Source of the DNA: Cladorhizidae sp. MBARI D1340-BT2
Taxonomy: Eukaryota; Porifera; Demospongiae; Poecilosclerida; Cladorhizidae
Length of the DNA: 64,000 bases
Assembly (NCBI GenBank): GCA_028752905.1
Contig: JAQNBH010000009.1
Location: 27,743,312-27,807,311, forward strand
Direction: 5' to 3'
Program-made: the position numbers and the translations under genes
Shown: one piece after another, positions 11,286-22,261 of the stretch
How the letters are laid out: the number at the start of each line of letters is the position of its first letter
How positions within the stretch are numbered: the first letter of the stretch is position 1
The notes under the pieces: generated by a model
Seen by the model: only the letters and a program-made list of their open reading frames with translations
The model's database searches: none
Told to the model about the DNA's origin: nothing

Positions 11286-12633
11286 AGAGTAGGATTTGCT
11301 CTAGTCCCAGATAAATACTTCAATGGGCTATCACTTTCCATCAGGGTCAACAATTAGGTCCAGTTCAAGTAGATGTACTCCCACTTTGGTTGCATGTAAC
11401 TTTGGCGGAGCTATAACTATGCAATATTTTTAATATTAAAATATAATACACTTAAAGATTAACCATTGGAGCTCTCTATAATAGTCCATACAATGAAGTG
11501 TACATAATCTATGCAGCTCCAAAACTCACACCCACAAGGTGCTTCTAATATATTATTTAGAAACCTCCTCACATGAGCATAAGTTCATTTTAAAAATTAA
11601 TAAAAATGGGATTCAATCTGTAGTGTTTGTGGAGCTCTATTAATCAGAGTTGTTATAACTATTCAAGACTAAGTGATGTACTGTAAAATGAGTTTCATGT
11701 GTGTGGGAATCCACTTCACATTCCAACCTGCAGTTCCAAAAACTACATTAAAAAATTCAATCAGAAAACGTACAGCACTGGCTGCATTTTCATATATAAA
11801 CCAGGACCATTGCTTGATTTGTGAGCATAGATATGATACATACACATAAAAGCAACATATTCAGACTGTTCTTCACCATACTATATAGTATATATTGTAC
11901 TATTCTTCTTTGAACAGAAATGGCAATGTTATGTTCCCAGGGGGGAAAACCTGATGCTGGGTCCTTATGCTCTCTGCTAGAGAGAAACTGGCAACAATTC
12001 TCTATAACACCAGGCACACAGGGTGAGGGGGATGATGTTATGGGTATTTTACTTCAAATTCTTCAAATTCTTGCATGAACATGAATTAGGCAAGTTTTCC
12101 CTCACAGATTTCCTGTGCGCCTTAACCCCCCCTCAATTCCACTGGTTGAGCCACTGGAGGATGGATCGGAGTATCTGTAGGTGCGGTTAAGCGACTAGAG
12201 GATGGGGTGGGGGGGGAGGAACAATCTAGGATGTGGTTCATCATGAGGGTGTGGTTTATCTAATGCTCAATAGAGAGGGAGTGGCTGGTGGTGAAGGTGT
12301 TGTTTGCAAATTTGAATAACGACACGTTGCAAAACAGATAGTTGCTTCGCATTGAGTGTTTATGCTCTAGTAACAGCCACATACAGCCGATAAATCAATT
12401 TACAATAAATTATACCCCATTACTAAGGACACCTGTTTTTAGGGATAATCACTGAATATTGCAAAGTGGTCTTTCTAGGAGATTATTTTAATATTCATCT
12501 TCTGCAAATATTTCACACTTCAAACCCTTCACCCCTCCCCCTAACTCCCGTGCTAAGTACATATTTTTATAAGTGGACACTAGAAAATCCCACAGGCTAA
12601 TCTTCTCTTCAGCTTTCTTCTCCACCACCTAGA
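11286..12633. other. Non-coding, with G-rich and simple-sequence patches
   Basis: No gene is recognised. The section 11400-11540 faintly resembles the dispersed repeat of the arms (ATACAATGAAGTGTACATAATC followed by CTATGCAGCTCC). GAGGATGG-rich, C-rich and G-rich runs occur at 12125-12300. Confidence 0.45.
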
Positions 12634-12900
12634 AAAAATGCCTTACGTTGAACAGCTTCCTGTCAATCTTGCAGGAATCCCTTACACAACATGACTCTCT
12701 CCCGACACAATATATGAGAAGACCATTGGTGGAATGGACCGACTTGCAAGCTGCCTAAATGAATGGCTGCTAATCCTTGGAGCATAAAACATGTGAATTA
12801 TCTGCATTTGGAAGAATAGGCAAAAGAGGGACCCTGAAAGATCAAGTTGTCCCTAGAGTATTGCTAGGCCAACTAACAAATGTTGAAGATGCCATTTGAT
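12634..12900 (+). pseudogene. piggyBac transposase C-terminal fragment
   Basis: The frame from 12639 reads MPYVEQLPVNLAGIPYTT, then a stop, then LSPDTIYEKTIGGMDRLASC and LNEW. The P-x-x-I-x-x-x-x-x-x-GGMDRL pattern is the conserved piggyBac block around the MGGVD Asp. After about 12790 only weak C-terminal similarity remains (GRIGKRGTLKDQVVPRVLLG). No ends were found. This copy belongs to a different subfamily from the better preserved one at 56 kb. Confidence 0.5.
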
Positions 12901-13034
12901 GTTATCACTATGTAATACTTCATATCAAAAAGTTTTTTCAATAATGAAAGTCCACTAGCACAAGAAACACTTCGTGCCCTATTGTATGTGGACTATAAAT
13001 AACTTTTGTGATGAACCGTCATCCCTCGCTCAGT

Positions 13035-13380
13035 ACTGCATGTATGTTCTTCACATGAGGAATAAGTAGCGTACATATATTTGTCCTGCATGTGTGTTAT
13101 TATAAGGAGCGAACAATACGCTTTGTATACATGAACTGCATGTATGTTCATTCCATGCAGCAATAAGTGGCCTCCTTTCTTATACTGCATGTATGCTCAT
13201 CACATGGATCAATGAGATGCCTCCGTATAATTGTACTGAATGTATGTTCGTTAAATGGACCAATGAGTGGCTTCTGTATGCATGAACTGCTTGTATGTTA
13301 ATTAACTGGAGCAATGGTGGGTCTTCGTATAATAATACTGCATGTATGTTCTTTATTTAGAGCAATGATTGTGTGTCCCA
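13035..13380. repeat. Minisatellite, about 60-bp unit
   Basis: Roughly six degenerate units with ACTGCATGTATGTTC, an ACATGGA(G/C)CAATGAGTGGCCTCC-like middle and a GTATA-rich spacer, at about 13035, 13095, 13138, 13185, 13235, 13285 and 13340. Confidence 0.75.
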
Positions 13381-13382
13381 GG

Positions 13383-13893
13383 TGGGTACACTAGTCATGT
13401 AGTACCTGGTGGCTTGGATACACTGGTCATGTAGTAGTACCAGGTGGCTTTGATACACTAGTGAAGTAGTGCCAGGTGGCTTGGATACACTGGTCATGTA
13501 GTACCAGGTGGATTGGATACACTGGTCATGTAGTACCAGGTGGCTTGGATATACTGGTCATGTAGTACCAGGTGGCTTGAATACACTAGTCAGGTAGTAC
13601 CAAGGTGGCTTGGATACACTGGTCATGTAGTACCAGGTGGCTTGGATACACTGGCCATGTAGTACCAGGTGGCTTGGATACACTAGTCATGTAGTACCAG
13701 ACTCAGGTAGCTTGGATACACTGGTCATGTAGTACCAAGTGGCTTGGATACACTGGTCATGTAGTACCAGGTGGCTTGGATACACTGATCATTTAGTAAG
13801 TACCAGGTGGCTTGGATACGCTGGTCATGTAGTACCAGGTGGCTTGGATACACTGGTCATGTAGTACCAAGTGGCTTGGATACACTGGTCATG
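13383..13893. repeat. 32-bp minisatellite, left block
   Basis: About 15 units of GGCTTGGATACACTGGTCAT followed by GTAGTACCAGGT, with point changes and a few partial units. The same array resumes at 19638. The two blocks are one array split by the LTR retrotransposon at 13894-19637. Confidence 0.95.
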
Positions 13894-14550
13894 TGTCATG
13901 AAAAACCAACCTTCTCCCAGTGTACGGACACTTTAGCTGGCTGAGCAGATCCCTGGTCTTCATGCGATGCCTGATCTTTGATTCCCAGTCTGTCCTACTG
14001 GCAATCCTCAGAACAAGCCAAACTCAGCAACTCTCAACAGAATTGCTGGATTCCCAAATATAACTACAGATAGTTATATTATAATTATGAGATGCATAAA
14101 TACACCAGCCATGACAAGATAACACAACACAATATCAACCACAATAACAAAGGTTCAGAGGGTTCTTATCTAACAGTTCTTAATTGCTGGTTGCAGCAGT
14201 CTCTGGCAATATTAAGCTATCTGCTAACTACTCCCTAGCTGTTTCTTATATACTGTTCAAACTACTACTATGTTTGATGACATCAGGTCATCATGGCACC
14301 GACCCTTGGCGACCAATCCAATGTCTTGTCTTATCAGGTGAGGGGTGTGTAGATCTTTCCTCAGGCAGCTGGACTACATCCTTTATAGTGTCTGGTGGTG
14401 AGGTCCTTCGTCTGTTCTCACACTCGCTACCATGGTTTCCACACATCTGGTGTACGGCTTGACCACTATGTTCTTTGGCAACAACAGCTGCTGGTTTGGC
14501 TTCATCCCGGGCTGTTGTGAACTCAGTCAGGGAGATAGAATTTCCTGACA
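13894..14550 (-). repeat. 3' LTR of gypsy element 1
   Basis: 657 bp, TGTCATGAAAAACC to TTTCCTGACA. It contains the uninterrupted sequence GGGGTGTGTAGATCTTTCC near 14343, which is the empty target site of the hAT inserted in the other LTR. Confidence 0.93.
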
Positions 14551-14552
14551 TT

Positions 14553-15575
14553 CCCTCTTCCTCGGCTCGATACCCGTCTCGACTTAGGCCATCGGTGTTG
14601 GCATTGGCGGAACCCGACCAGTGGGAGATGGTGAAATCGTAGTCTTGTAGGTCAAGCACCCAACGAGTGAGTCAGCCATGTCTGTCTTTGATATTGGCTA
14701 GGTGAGCCAGGGGGTTGTGGTCAGTTTCAATGGTAAATGTAGTTCCCTCCAATTAGACCCTGAAATGTTTAATTCCTGCCACGATGGCAAGAGCTTCCCG
14801 TTCTATCGTGGAATATCTCTGTTCTCTGGGTAGAAGTTTTCAGGAATTGAATTCCACCGGATGCTCGTCACCCTTGAGGCTGATTTGGCTGAGTACAAAT
14901 CCCAGCTGATGCATCCATCTGTAGGATAAAAGGTCTTTCCAGATTGGGGATAATAATACATGGTGATTAGTAATTGCGGCTTTTAGAGATTTGAAAGCTA
15001 CTTCACAAGAACTACTCCACACAATCTTATTACTCCGATTCTTTTTGGTTAAGTCTGTTAAAGGAGATGCTATTTCGGAGAAGTTGGGTATAAACCTTTG
15101 GTAGTAACCGGCTAATCCTAAAAAGGCTCTCATTTGCTTCTTAGTCTGAGGGGGTGAATAAGTACAAATGGCCTCAACCTTGCAAGACAATGGTCTAACT
15201 TGTCCTCCCACCCACTAAATGTCCCAAATATTCACAATGGCTCACACCAAAGTTACATTTCTCTTGTTTTATTGCGAGACCTGCTTCTCATTCTGCCTAA
15301 AACTACTGATACATGTTGTAAATGGTCTTTCCAGTTCTGACTATAAATGACAATGTCATCTAGGTATGTGGCAGGAAAGGTTTCCAGCCCGGACAAGATG
15401 TGGTCCATTAACCTTAGAAAGGTGGAGGGGGCCGAAACCAAACCAAAGGGCATAGTCATAAATTGATACTTCCCATAGGGAGTAATAAAGGCAGTCTTCT
15501 CTCTACTACTACTCCCCATGGGGACCTGATAGTAACCCCTTGGTTAAGTCAAGGGTGGTTAAGCTGGCCATTTAG
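14553..15575 (-). pseudogene. Reverse transcriptase and RNase H of gypsy element 1
   Basis: On the minus strand RT begins abruptly at SLTTLDLTKG (about 15570-15540). It continues with EKTAFITPYGKYQFMTMPFG and the catalytic YLDDIVIYS (near 15350), then connects through FLGLAGYYQRFIPNFSEI (near 15120) to RNase H, whose tail HWSGSANANTDGLSR lies at about 14580-14625. The RT fingers before LDLTKG are missing. RNase H ends about 25 bp before the 3' LTR, with no integrase in between, so integrase is not 3' of RT as in ordinary gypsy elements. Several frame breaks lie between the parts. Confidence 0.88.
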
Positions 15576-16497
15576 TAGTGTAGTCCATAGCTATGAGTAC
15601 GTATTTGTGTCCACCAGAAGTTCTTAAGGGGTCCAAATATGTCCATAGCTATGCGAGTAAGGTTTGATCAATAATAGGTAATGGGTGAAGGGGTGCCTTA
15701 GATCCTACAGCTTTTTGGCAGATGGGACAAGACAGACACAGCTCATGCACATCTCTGGCCAGACCTGGGCAATCCATCCTACCTCTGATAAGCTGGATGG
15801 TTCTTTCCCTGCCAAAGTGACCTGCTGCTACAGAGGAGTGAGCTAACCTCATTACCTTGGCCCTGGGCACCATAATCAAGTTATTTCCTAATTCTTGCTA
15901 GGGCTTCCTTACTAATAACCCATCCTTCCAAAAATACACACTGTCTTTTTGGTTCACTTTTTCCCTTGCGCTCCTTAGGGTAGGATCTTGTTTCTGTTCC
16001 TCATGAAAATCTTCCGGGGAGATGGTGTCCAAGTCTCTGGGCTCTGCTGCTTCGGGTGATGGGGGAGTCACTAGGTCGTCCTTTGGAGGTCTTTCTGGCT
16101 TGCCTAGGCTCTCTCCTGTTTCATCTGGTGCTGGTGGGGGAGGGGTCTCTAGCTCGTCTGTAGGAGGTATTTCCGGCTCGGCTAGGCTCACACTTTACTC
16201 ATCCATTTCACTGTCATTGTCATCAGGTAGTACTGGTTGTATGATGGGCTCATCCTCATCGAGTTGTCGGGCCTCGGCTTGCTCTTCTAGGGTCCGAAGC
16301 TTGCTTTGGATCCTTGTGGTTGCCAGGCCCAGCTCAGGGGTAGGGAGAGTAGGAGGGACAAGGTCCCTCTTCCCGGCATCTGTATCCAGAGCTTCCCGGA
16401 GGTATGTCTTAAATAAGGGAATATCATGCCCCATCAACATATCACACATAAGGTGCTCGGATACACCCACTGCTAATACTACCTTCTCATGTCCGTC
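15576..16497 (-). pseudogene. Protease tail, integrase zinc domain and integrase stump of gypsy element 1
   Basis: Reading down the minus strand: protease end (LMCDMLMGHDIPLFKTY, near 16430), an acidic Pro-rich linker, and a leader into integrase (EEQKQDPTLRSAREKV, near 15990). The H2C2 zinc domain follows (HSSVAAGHFGRERTIQLI and CLSCPICQK, about 15720-15840). The first strands of the integrase core come next (RIAMDIFGPL, then in another frame GHKYVLIAMDYTTKWP, about 15575-15660). Directly after WP the sequence jumps into RT. The first catalytic Asp is present; the second Asp and the Glu are deleted. Confidence 0.85.
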
Positions 16498-16533
16498 TAC
16501 CTGAAGGGTTATCTTGGCTGCTGGGAAATGGGT

Positions 16534-17799
16534 TCAAGCTGAACTTGCTGTAGTATATGCTACTTTCCAGGGAAGATAATCTTTCTGGTCTACGCACCGG
16601 GGATGCACAATACTTTTTGTGCAGCCAGTGTCTAAGAAAGCTATCACTGACTGGTTGTTAATGGTCATTCTCCTATTCCATTCAGGCAATTTCTTTCTCA
16701 TAGTGAGGGCACAGTTCCCTCTCTCTATTTTGACACGACAATCCCTCTGCATGTGACCTAATTTCCCACACCTGTAACATTCAACTGATCTTGGCCCTCT
16801 CTCTTGAGGAATATTTATGTTACATGGGTTAATGTTACCAGGGAGTTGTCTTCCTTGCTCAGACAGTCTGGGGTAGGGGAAACGTCCTCTGTTGTCTCTG
16901 GGTTCTCCTCTGTTGTCTCGGGGTTCTCGGGAAGCGGTTCTTCGTCCTCCTTTTTGCTCAGTCCTTGGAACTGCATCCTTCTCTCTTGGTGAGATGCAGA
17001 GACATCTCAGCACTGCCTCCTTGAGTTCTTCATAACTTCCAGGCCCCATCTGGCGCATACAGCTCTTTAGCCACCTTGGAAGTTTCTGTAAAGTAAGCTC
17101 AATTAAAATAAGTTCTTGGGCTGACTTACCACTAGAAGCCAACCATCGGGAACAGGCTTGCTTCCGGTCTCGGAACCACTCTTCAGGTTTGTCTTGACTG
17201 AAGGTTAAGTCAAACAACTTCTTCCGGTATGACTCCGTTGTAATCTGGTAGGGGGATCGGAGGGTTTGACATACTAGATCATAATCTTCTTGTTCTTCTA
17301 TAGTTAGGGAGGTTACGGCTAACATGCCTTGGCCGGATAGTGCACTTCGTAGATTGACACTCCAGGGACGCCGTGCCCACTTGCTTGCTAGCGCGGTCAC
17401 CTCGAATGAGCTGAAGAATGCCCCCATGTCATCAGTGCCTTCAACGAATTTTTGTAAGGTCAGTTTGGGTGTACCTACCGCTGGTAGAGCTACCGCTGGT
17501 GGAGGGTGTCTCTGGTCCACCAAGGCCTGGATCCACTGATCCTGTTGCTGCTGGGCATGTTGTCGGTCCTCGGCCCGTCTGGCATCTTCGCGTTGTGATC
17601 TGGCCTGCTCCATATCTGCCCATTGGCCCATGAAGCGATTCATTTGTCCTCTGAGTGGAGGAGGGTCTCCATCCTTTGCGATGCTGCTCCCTGGATCATC
17701 GTCCTCGCTGCATTCGCCTGGTTCCAAGGGAGGTATACGGCCCTCAATGAGGTTATCTCGAGGGGGTCGGTTAAATCCAGATCGCAGAGGAAGAGCCAT
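16534..17799 (-). CDS. gag: Gag plus start of protease, gypsy element 1
   Basis: A continuous minus-strand frame of about 420 codons, with MALPLRSGFNRPP as likely start (17799). The upstream in-frame Met at 17841 lies in the leader. It has a Pro-rich N-terminus, a Gln/Arg-rich coiled-coil-like stretch (REDARRAEDRQHAQQQQ), a capsid-like core (VEGTDDMGAFFSSFE to WLKSCMRQMGPGSYEEL), a zinc knuckle CYRCGKLGHMQRDC, and the aspartic protease motif FLDTGCTKSIV near the end. The frame then breaks, and the protease tail continues at 16497 downward. Gag packages the element RNA and the protease matures it. Confidence 0.87.
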   Translation of the reverse strand: MALPLRSGFNRPPRDNLIEGRIPPLEPGECSEDDDPGSSIAKDGDPPPLRGQMNRFMGQWADMEQARSQREDARRAEDRQHAQQQQDQWIQALVDQRHPPPAVALPAVGTPKLTLQKFVEGTDDMGAFFSSFEVTALASKWARRPWSVNLRSALSGQGMLAVTSLTIEEQEDYDLVCQTLRSPYQITTESYRKKLFDLTFSQDKPEEWFRDRKQACSRWLASSGKSAQELILIELTLQKLPRWLKSCMRQMGPGSYEELKEAVLRCLCISPREKDAVPRTEQKGGRRTASREPRDNRGEPRDNRGRFPYPRLSEQGRQLPGNINPCNINIPQERGPRSVECYRCGKLGHMQRDCRVKIERGNCALTMRKKLPEWNRRMTINNQSVIAFLDTGCTKSIVHPRCVDQKDYLPWKVAYTTASSA

Positions 17800-18481
17800 A
17801 ACAATACAATGAAAAATACACACTCCCGAAGGAAAATGCACTCAGTGGTTACACAAAACCAAATATAACCTAGAGTTGGGTTTGGTTTCACAAGCCCCAA
17901 GGTTCTCAAGTGACCTGGGCTGTTTCCCACTAATCACAACCAAAAAAATTATGTAATCACAACCTCTCACTCAGGCTGGAGCTACAATAGTAACGTAGAT
18001 CCTTTTTTTCAACATGGATCCCACCGCTGCCAGCAATGTCATGAAAAACCAGCCTTCTCCCAGTACAGACACTTTAGCAGATCCCTGGTCTTCACGCGAT
18101 GCCTGATCTTTGACTCCCAGTCTGTCCTACTGGCAATCCTCAGAACAAGCCAAACTCGGCAACTCTCAACAGAATTGCTGGATTCCCAAATATAACTACA
18201 GATAGTTATATTATAATTATGAGATACATAAATACACCAGCCATGACAAGATAACACAACACAATATCAACCACAATAACAAAGGTTCAGAGGGTTCTTA
18301 TCTAACAGTTCCTAATTGCTGGCTGCACCAGTCTCTGGCAATATTCAGGTATCTGCTAACTACTCCCTAGCTGTTTCTTATATACTGTTCGAACTACTAG
18401 GTTTGATGAGATCAGGTCGTCATGGCACCAACCCTTGGCGACCAATCCAATGTCTTGTCTTATCAGGTGAGGGGTGTGTAG

Positions 18482-19449
18482 TAGGCCTTGGCACATTATG
18501 CTCAAAAATTGAGCTATTATGCTATGCTCCTATGCTCTGAGAACCATATTATTATGCTTCCTAGTCCTTATCATTATGCTCTCAATATAACCATTATGCT
18601 CATGTAAACTAACCTTTGACCTTATCATGTGATCTACCATGTGGCAGCTGACTGAGTTAAATATATGCACAGACTGACATGCCGAGGGGGGGGGGGGTTC
18701 ATGGCCTCTGTTTCACTACCAGTGTCTGAGACTGACACAGATACTGTTGCTCTAGGCGAGACTGCTGCATCTCAATTCAAGAACGTCACTGGCCCAATGC
18801 AGCTGCTGTTACAAATAGGTTGCTACTGCACTGCAGCCGGAGCAGTATGGATGAGCTGCGCTGGCAACTGTGTACAAAGGGGTTTCCATTACTTTGAAGT
18901 GAAGTTTTTCTGGATTTTACACCTATTATGGATGCATTTAAGAGTGCTCGCCTTTTCAATCCAGGGAAGGTCACTGCTGCTTCAGTAGACACATCGAAGG
19001 CATTGCCTTTCTTCGGAGATGATCTCATTAATGATTTGAAGCTAGAACTACCATCTTATTTAGCAGCAGCTAATGATACTGCAAGGGAAGTGAACCCTTT
19101 GGAATGGTGGGAGCATAATAAAGGAACATTGCCATAGTGGAGTCAGGGATTCAGCAAAGTCATTTTGATTCAGCCATCATCAGCATCAGTTGAAACAGTT
19201 TTTTCAATTTTGGAGAGACATTTTACACAATCTCAGCAATGTGCGCTTCAAGACTACGTTGAGTGGGAGTAATGCTAGAGTTTAACAATTCTTAAAACTG
19301 TAATAATTATGTTTTGTAATAATCACATTTGTTGAGCACATTTGTTGGGTCATTATGCCCAAATATTTTGCTATTATGCTCAATTATGCTCAAATGGAAA
19401 GGAGAGCTATTATGCTCAAATTTATGCCAGCATAATGTGCCAAGGCCTA
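18482..19449 (+). mobile_element. Internally deleted hAT transposon, 968 bp, TSD GTGTGTAG
   Basis: Inverted termini TAGGCCTTGGCACATTATGCT at 18482 and its complement ending at 19449, flanked by an exact 8-bp duplication GTGTGTAG (18474-18481 and 19450-19457). The partner LTR (near 14343) holds the empty site with a single GTGTGTAG. Just inside both ends are short ATTATGCTCAAA repeats. Eight-base duplications are the hAT hallmark, and the inside encodes a hAT C-terminus. Confidence 0.95.
18665..19275 (+). pseudogene. hAT transposase remnant (N-terminal piece fused to C-terminal dimerisation domain)
   Basis: From about 18928 the frame reads DAFKSARLFNPGKVT, then LKLELPSYLAAANDTARE, NPLEWWEHNKGTLP, a stop, and VILIQPSSASVETVFSILER to about 19270. 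This is the hAT C-terminal dimerisation region (LP-x-YL, WW-x-x-N, PSSA-x-x-E-x-x-FS). The preceding 18665-18900 gives only an uncertain N-terminal frame. The catalytic middle is missing, which explains the short element. It appears to belong to the same subfamily as the gene at 47380-48378, which ends just where this C-terminal part would begin. Confidence 0.8.
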
Positions 19450-19637
19450 GTGTGTAGATCTTTCCTCAGGCAGGTGGACCACAGCCTTTATAGTGTCTGG
19501 TGGTGAAGTCCTTCATCTGTTCCCACACTCGCTACAATGGTTTCCACACATCTGGTGTACGGCTTGACCACTAGCTGCTGGTTTGGCTTCATCCCGGGCT
19601 GTTGTGAACTCAGTCAGGGAGATAGAGTTCCCTGACA

Positions 19638-20122
19638 TCATGTAACCAGGTGGTCATGTAGTACCAAGTGGCTTGGATACACTGGTCATGCAGTACCAGG
19701 TGGCTTGGATACACTGGTCATGTAGTTGGATACACTGGTCATGTAGTACCAGGTGGCTTGGATAAACTGGTGATATAGTACCAATTGGATACACTGGTCA
19801 TGTAGTACCAGGTGGCTTGGATATACTAGTCATGTTATACCAGGTGGCTTGGATACACTGGTCATGTAGTACCAGGTGGCTTGGATACACTGGTCATGTA
19901 GTACCAATTGGATACAATGGTCATGTAGTACCAGGTGGCTTGGATACACTGGTGATGTAGTACCAGGTGGCTTGGATACACTGGTCATGTAGAACCAGGT
20001 GGCTTGGATACACTGGTCATGTAGTACCAGGTGGCTTGGATACACTAGTCAGGTAGTACCAGGTGGCTTGGATACACTGGTCATGTAGTACCAGGTGGCT
20101 TGGATACACTGGTCATGCTGAC
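19638..20122. repeat. 32-bp minisatellite, right block
   Basis: Continuation of the array at 13383-13893, starting at the TSD TCATG (19638-19642) next to the LTR end. It has the same GGCTTGGATACACTGGTCAT core, with some shortened units lacking the GGTGGCT part (e.g. near 19783 and 19905). Confidence 0.95.
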
Positions 20123-20249
20123 TCCGGGTGGTTGCCACCATCATCAAGAGCATCTGTCTTCACAGATATTGAAATATTTTGTAGGATTGGATATTCACTT
20201 AATGAGCTGCTCTGGCTGAATATTCCTCTGCCATTCTGCTCAGGGACAC

Positions 20250-20620
20250 TGTTGAGTGTTAGTCCAGTCTAACCCTCAAGTGATGGTATAAATTGCTGCC
20301 ACCAGAGCTATGCTTATGTAAATAGCACCAGTATCTTGCAATCAGAGAATTTATATTATTAATGAAGACACAAGGTTGCAATTACAGGACAAGGCAAAGC
20401 TCCTGAACCTCGGTCAGTCAGGCTTCCTATATCCTGGAAACAGGGTGTGACACATTCTTACATACACTCAGCAAAGTTCCATATACTATAACTAGGTAGG
20501 CACACATTAGGCTATATAATATCTAAGTCTGTTTGGTGTGACATAACTTGTCCCTCACTACTCTATGTGTTAATGCCTAAAGGTCATCCATGGTCCATGT
20601 TTATGAGTCTGCCCTCAACA
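20250..20620 (-). repeat. 3' LTR of gypsy element 2
   Basis: 371 bp, TGTTGAGTGTTAG to GCCCTCAACA, with perfect TG...CA ends. Confidence 0.92.
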
Positions 20621-20639
20621 TCTCCCCTTTCTGAGATGA

Positions 20640-22160
20640 AACACCTCCTCCCCCAGCTGAAGGTCCTCCGTTGGAGTGTGGATCTAATCTCATGTTTGAG
20701 ACTTTAATAGGCGCCGGAATCAGCAGTGTTTCCCTAGCTCCCTCAGTCACTCTCACCAGCGCTTCATCTTCAGGCCAGCATTGTCGCGACAATCCATCTG
20801 CGTTCTGATGTAACATGCCTGGCTAGTACTTAAGTTCGAACTGGAACACCTGTAGGGCCAGTGCCCAGCGCATCAGTCTGCCTGTCAGTCGAGTAGACCA
20901 TTGTAGAGCTAGCAGAGCCCGGTAGTCAGTGAGGACAGTGAAGTGGCGGCCAATTAGATGTATAGCAAAGTGGTCGACAGCTTTGACGACAGCCAGGCAT
21001 TCAAGTTCGGAAACAGTGTAGTTTGTTTCGGCGAGAGTGGTTCGCTTAGAGAAGTAGGCGACGGGTTGTTCCTCTTCCTCCCTCTTTACTGAGAGTACTG
21101 CACCAATTCCGAGGATCGAGGCATCAGTGTGGAGAATCAGCTCATCATCAGCTCTGGGAATAATGAGCGGGTGATCGTCACATAGAACAGAAACAATATG
21201 GTTAAATGCATCTGACTCTCTCTTATTCCCTTCCAGGCAACAGGTGGCACCCTTCTTCAGGGCATAGAACAGGGGACCCGGCCACCTAACAAAATCGGGT
21301 ATAAACTTCCAGTAATAACCGGCGGTCCCCAAGATAGCCCTCAACCCTTTCTGATTCCTAGGTCTATGGAAGTCCTTGAGTGCCTTAACTTTAGCTTCTG
21401 GCACACTTACAAGGCCATGTCCAATTTGGTGTCCCAGATAACTCTAGTGACTGTGCCCCCCAAACACATTTGTCTAGGTTCGTAGTCAACCCAGCCTCAA
21501 CCAATGCTTTCAACACTTCTTCAATGTGTTGTACATGTTCCTCCCAAGTAGCAGAAAATATTAATATATCATCAATATAATTATGTCGCGCAGCAGTCTC
21601 TCAAATGATCTAGAGTGATTTCCATGCACCTTTAGAAAGCTGCTGGTGCATTTTTGAGACCAAATGGCATGCGGGTAAATGTTTATTTCCCCCACAGGGT
21701 GCATAAAGCTGTCTTATCTTGGATGGCTCTACCAAGAAGGACCAGGTAGAATCCCTTGTTCAGATCAATCTTGGAAAGCCAGACAGCATTAGCCACTTGG
21801 TTCAGTAGGTCCTCAATGCATGGCATCTGGAACGGGTCATTGATTGTGACTTTATTTAGCTGTCTGTAGTCAATACAGAGTCTTACATCCCTAGTCACCT
21901 TTTTCCTAGGCAGTACCATAGTGGATGACCATGGGCTTTTGGATGGAATGAGTATACCCAAGGCCAATAGCTCATCTATCTCCTTCTTAAGATCATTTTT
22001 CATTGCGGGGGCAATTCTGTTGTGGGGTAATCGGAGTGGGTTTCCTTCCTCTAAATGGATTTCACATTGGTCGTGTTTCAGCAAGTCCAGCCCTTTCAGG
22101 GTATGGTACCTTAGAATGGCCTTCAACTGTGGTTTCCTAGCATTGGATAAATTCATCTTG
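20640..22160 (-). pseudogene. Reverse transcriptase and RNase H of gypsy element 2
   Basis: On the minus strand from 22156 RT starts with QCEIHLEEGNPLRLPHNRI, followed by GILIPSKSPWSSTMVLPRKK, RLCIDYRQLNKVTI and LSKIDLNKGFYLV. The catalytic YIDDILIFS lies near 21565 in a shifted frame. From 21404 the connection (AILGTAGYYWKFIPDF) leads into RNase H with HTDASILGIGAVLS (Asp), SELECLAVVKAV (Glu) and VLTDYRALL (Asp). The tail QNADGLSRQCWPEDE is near 20780. The 3' LTR follows after about 150 bp, leaving no room for integrase downstream. At least three frame breaks make it non-functional. Confidence 0.9.
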
Positions 22161-22261
22161 GCCTAAGGGATTCGGTGTGTCCTCACATTCGTCGGCCATA
22201 ATGAGTCTAAGGAGATTAGCATGTGGCATCTTCCACTCATTAAGCCGGTTAATGTGGATGG

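Larger units (their letters stand above)
13894..19637 (-). mobile_element. Gypsy-type LTR retrotransposon 1 (Gmr1-like order), with nested hAT
   Basis: Complete borders: LTRs at 13894-14550 and 18037-19637, both starting TGTCATGAAAAACC and ending CCTGACA, with a 5-bp TSD TCATG at 13889-13893 and 19638-19642. Coding runs on the minus strand. The primer-binding site next to the 5' LTR is TGGCAGCGGTGGGAT (about 18018-18032), complementary to the 3' end of tRNA-Leu(AAG) as I know it. A purine-rich tract (GAGGAAGAGGGAA) precedes the 3' LTR at 14551-14563. Domain order is gag, protease, integrase, RT, RNase H. An internal deletion removes most of the integrase core and the start of RT, so the copy is defective. 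Confidence 0.93.
18037..19637 (-). repeat. 5' LTR of gypsy element 1, interrupted by hAT
   Basis: About 625 bp of LTR sequence once the 968-bp hAT and its duplicated 8 bases are removed. Small indels relative to the 3' LTR (e.g. a missing ATGTTCTTTGGCAACAACAG block near 19573) show that the two LTRs have been diverging for some time. Confidence 0.92.

Noticed and set aside
13383..13893. CRISPR-like regular array
   Set aside because: The 32-bp units are contiguous without unique spacers and the window is eukaryotic, so it is a minisatellite.
16022..16504. 160-codon Ser/Gly-rich plus-strand frame
   Set aside because: It is a shadow of the Pro/Glu-rich linker encoded on the minus strand of gypsy element 1.
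19830..20045. Repeat protein with YPSHLVLHDQC-like units
   Set aside because: It is the 32-bp minisatellite read on the minus strand; the array has no start or conserved reading frame across units.
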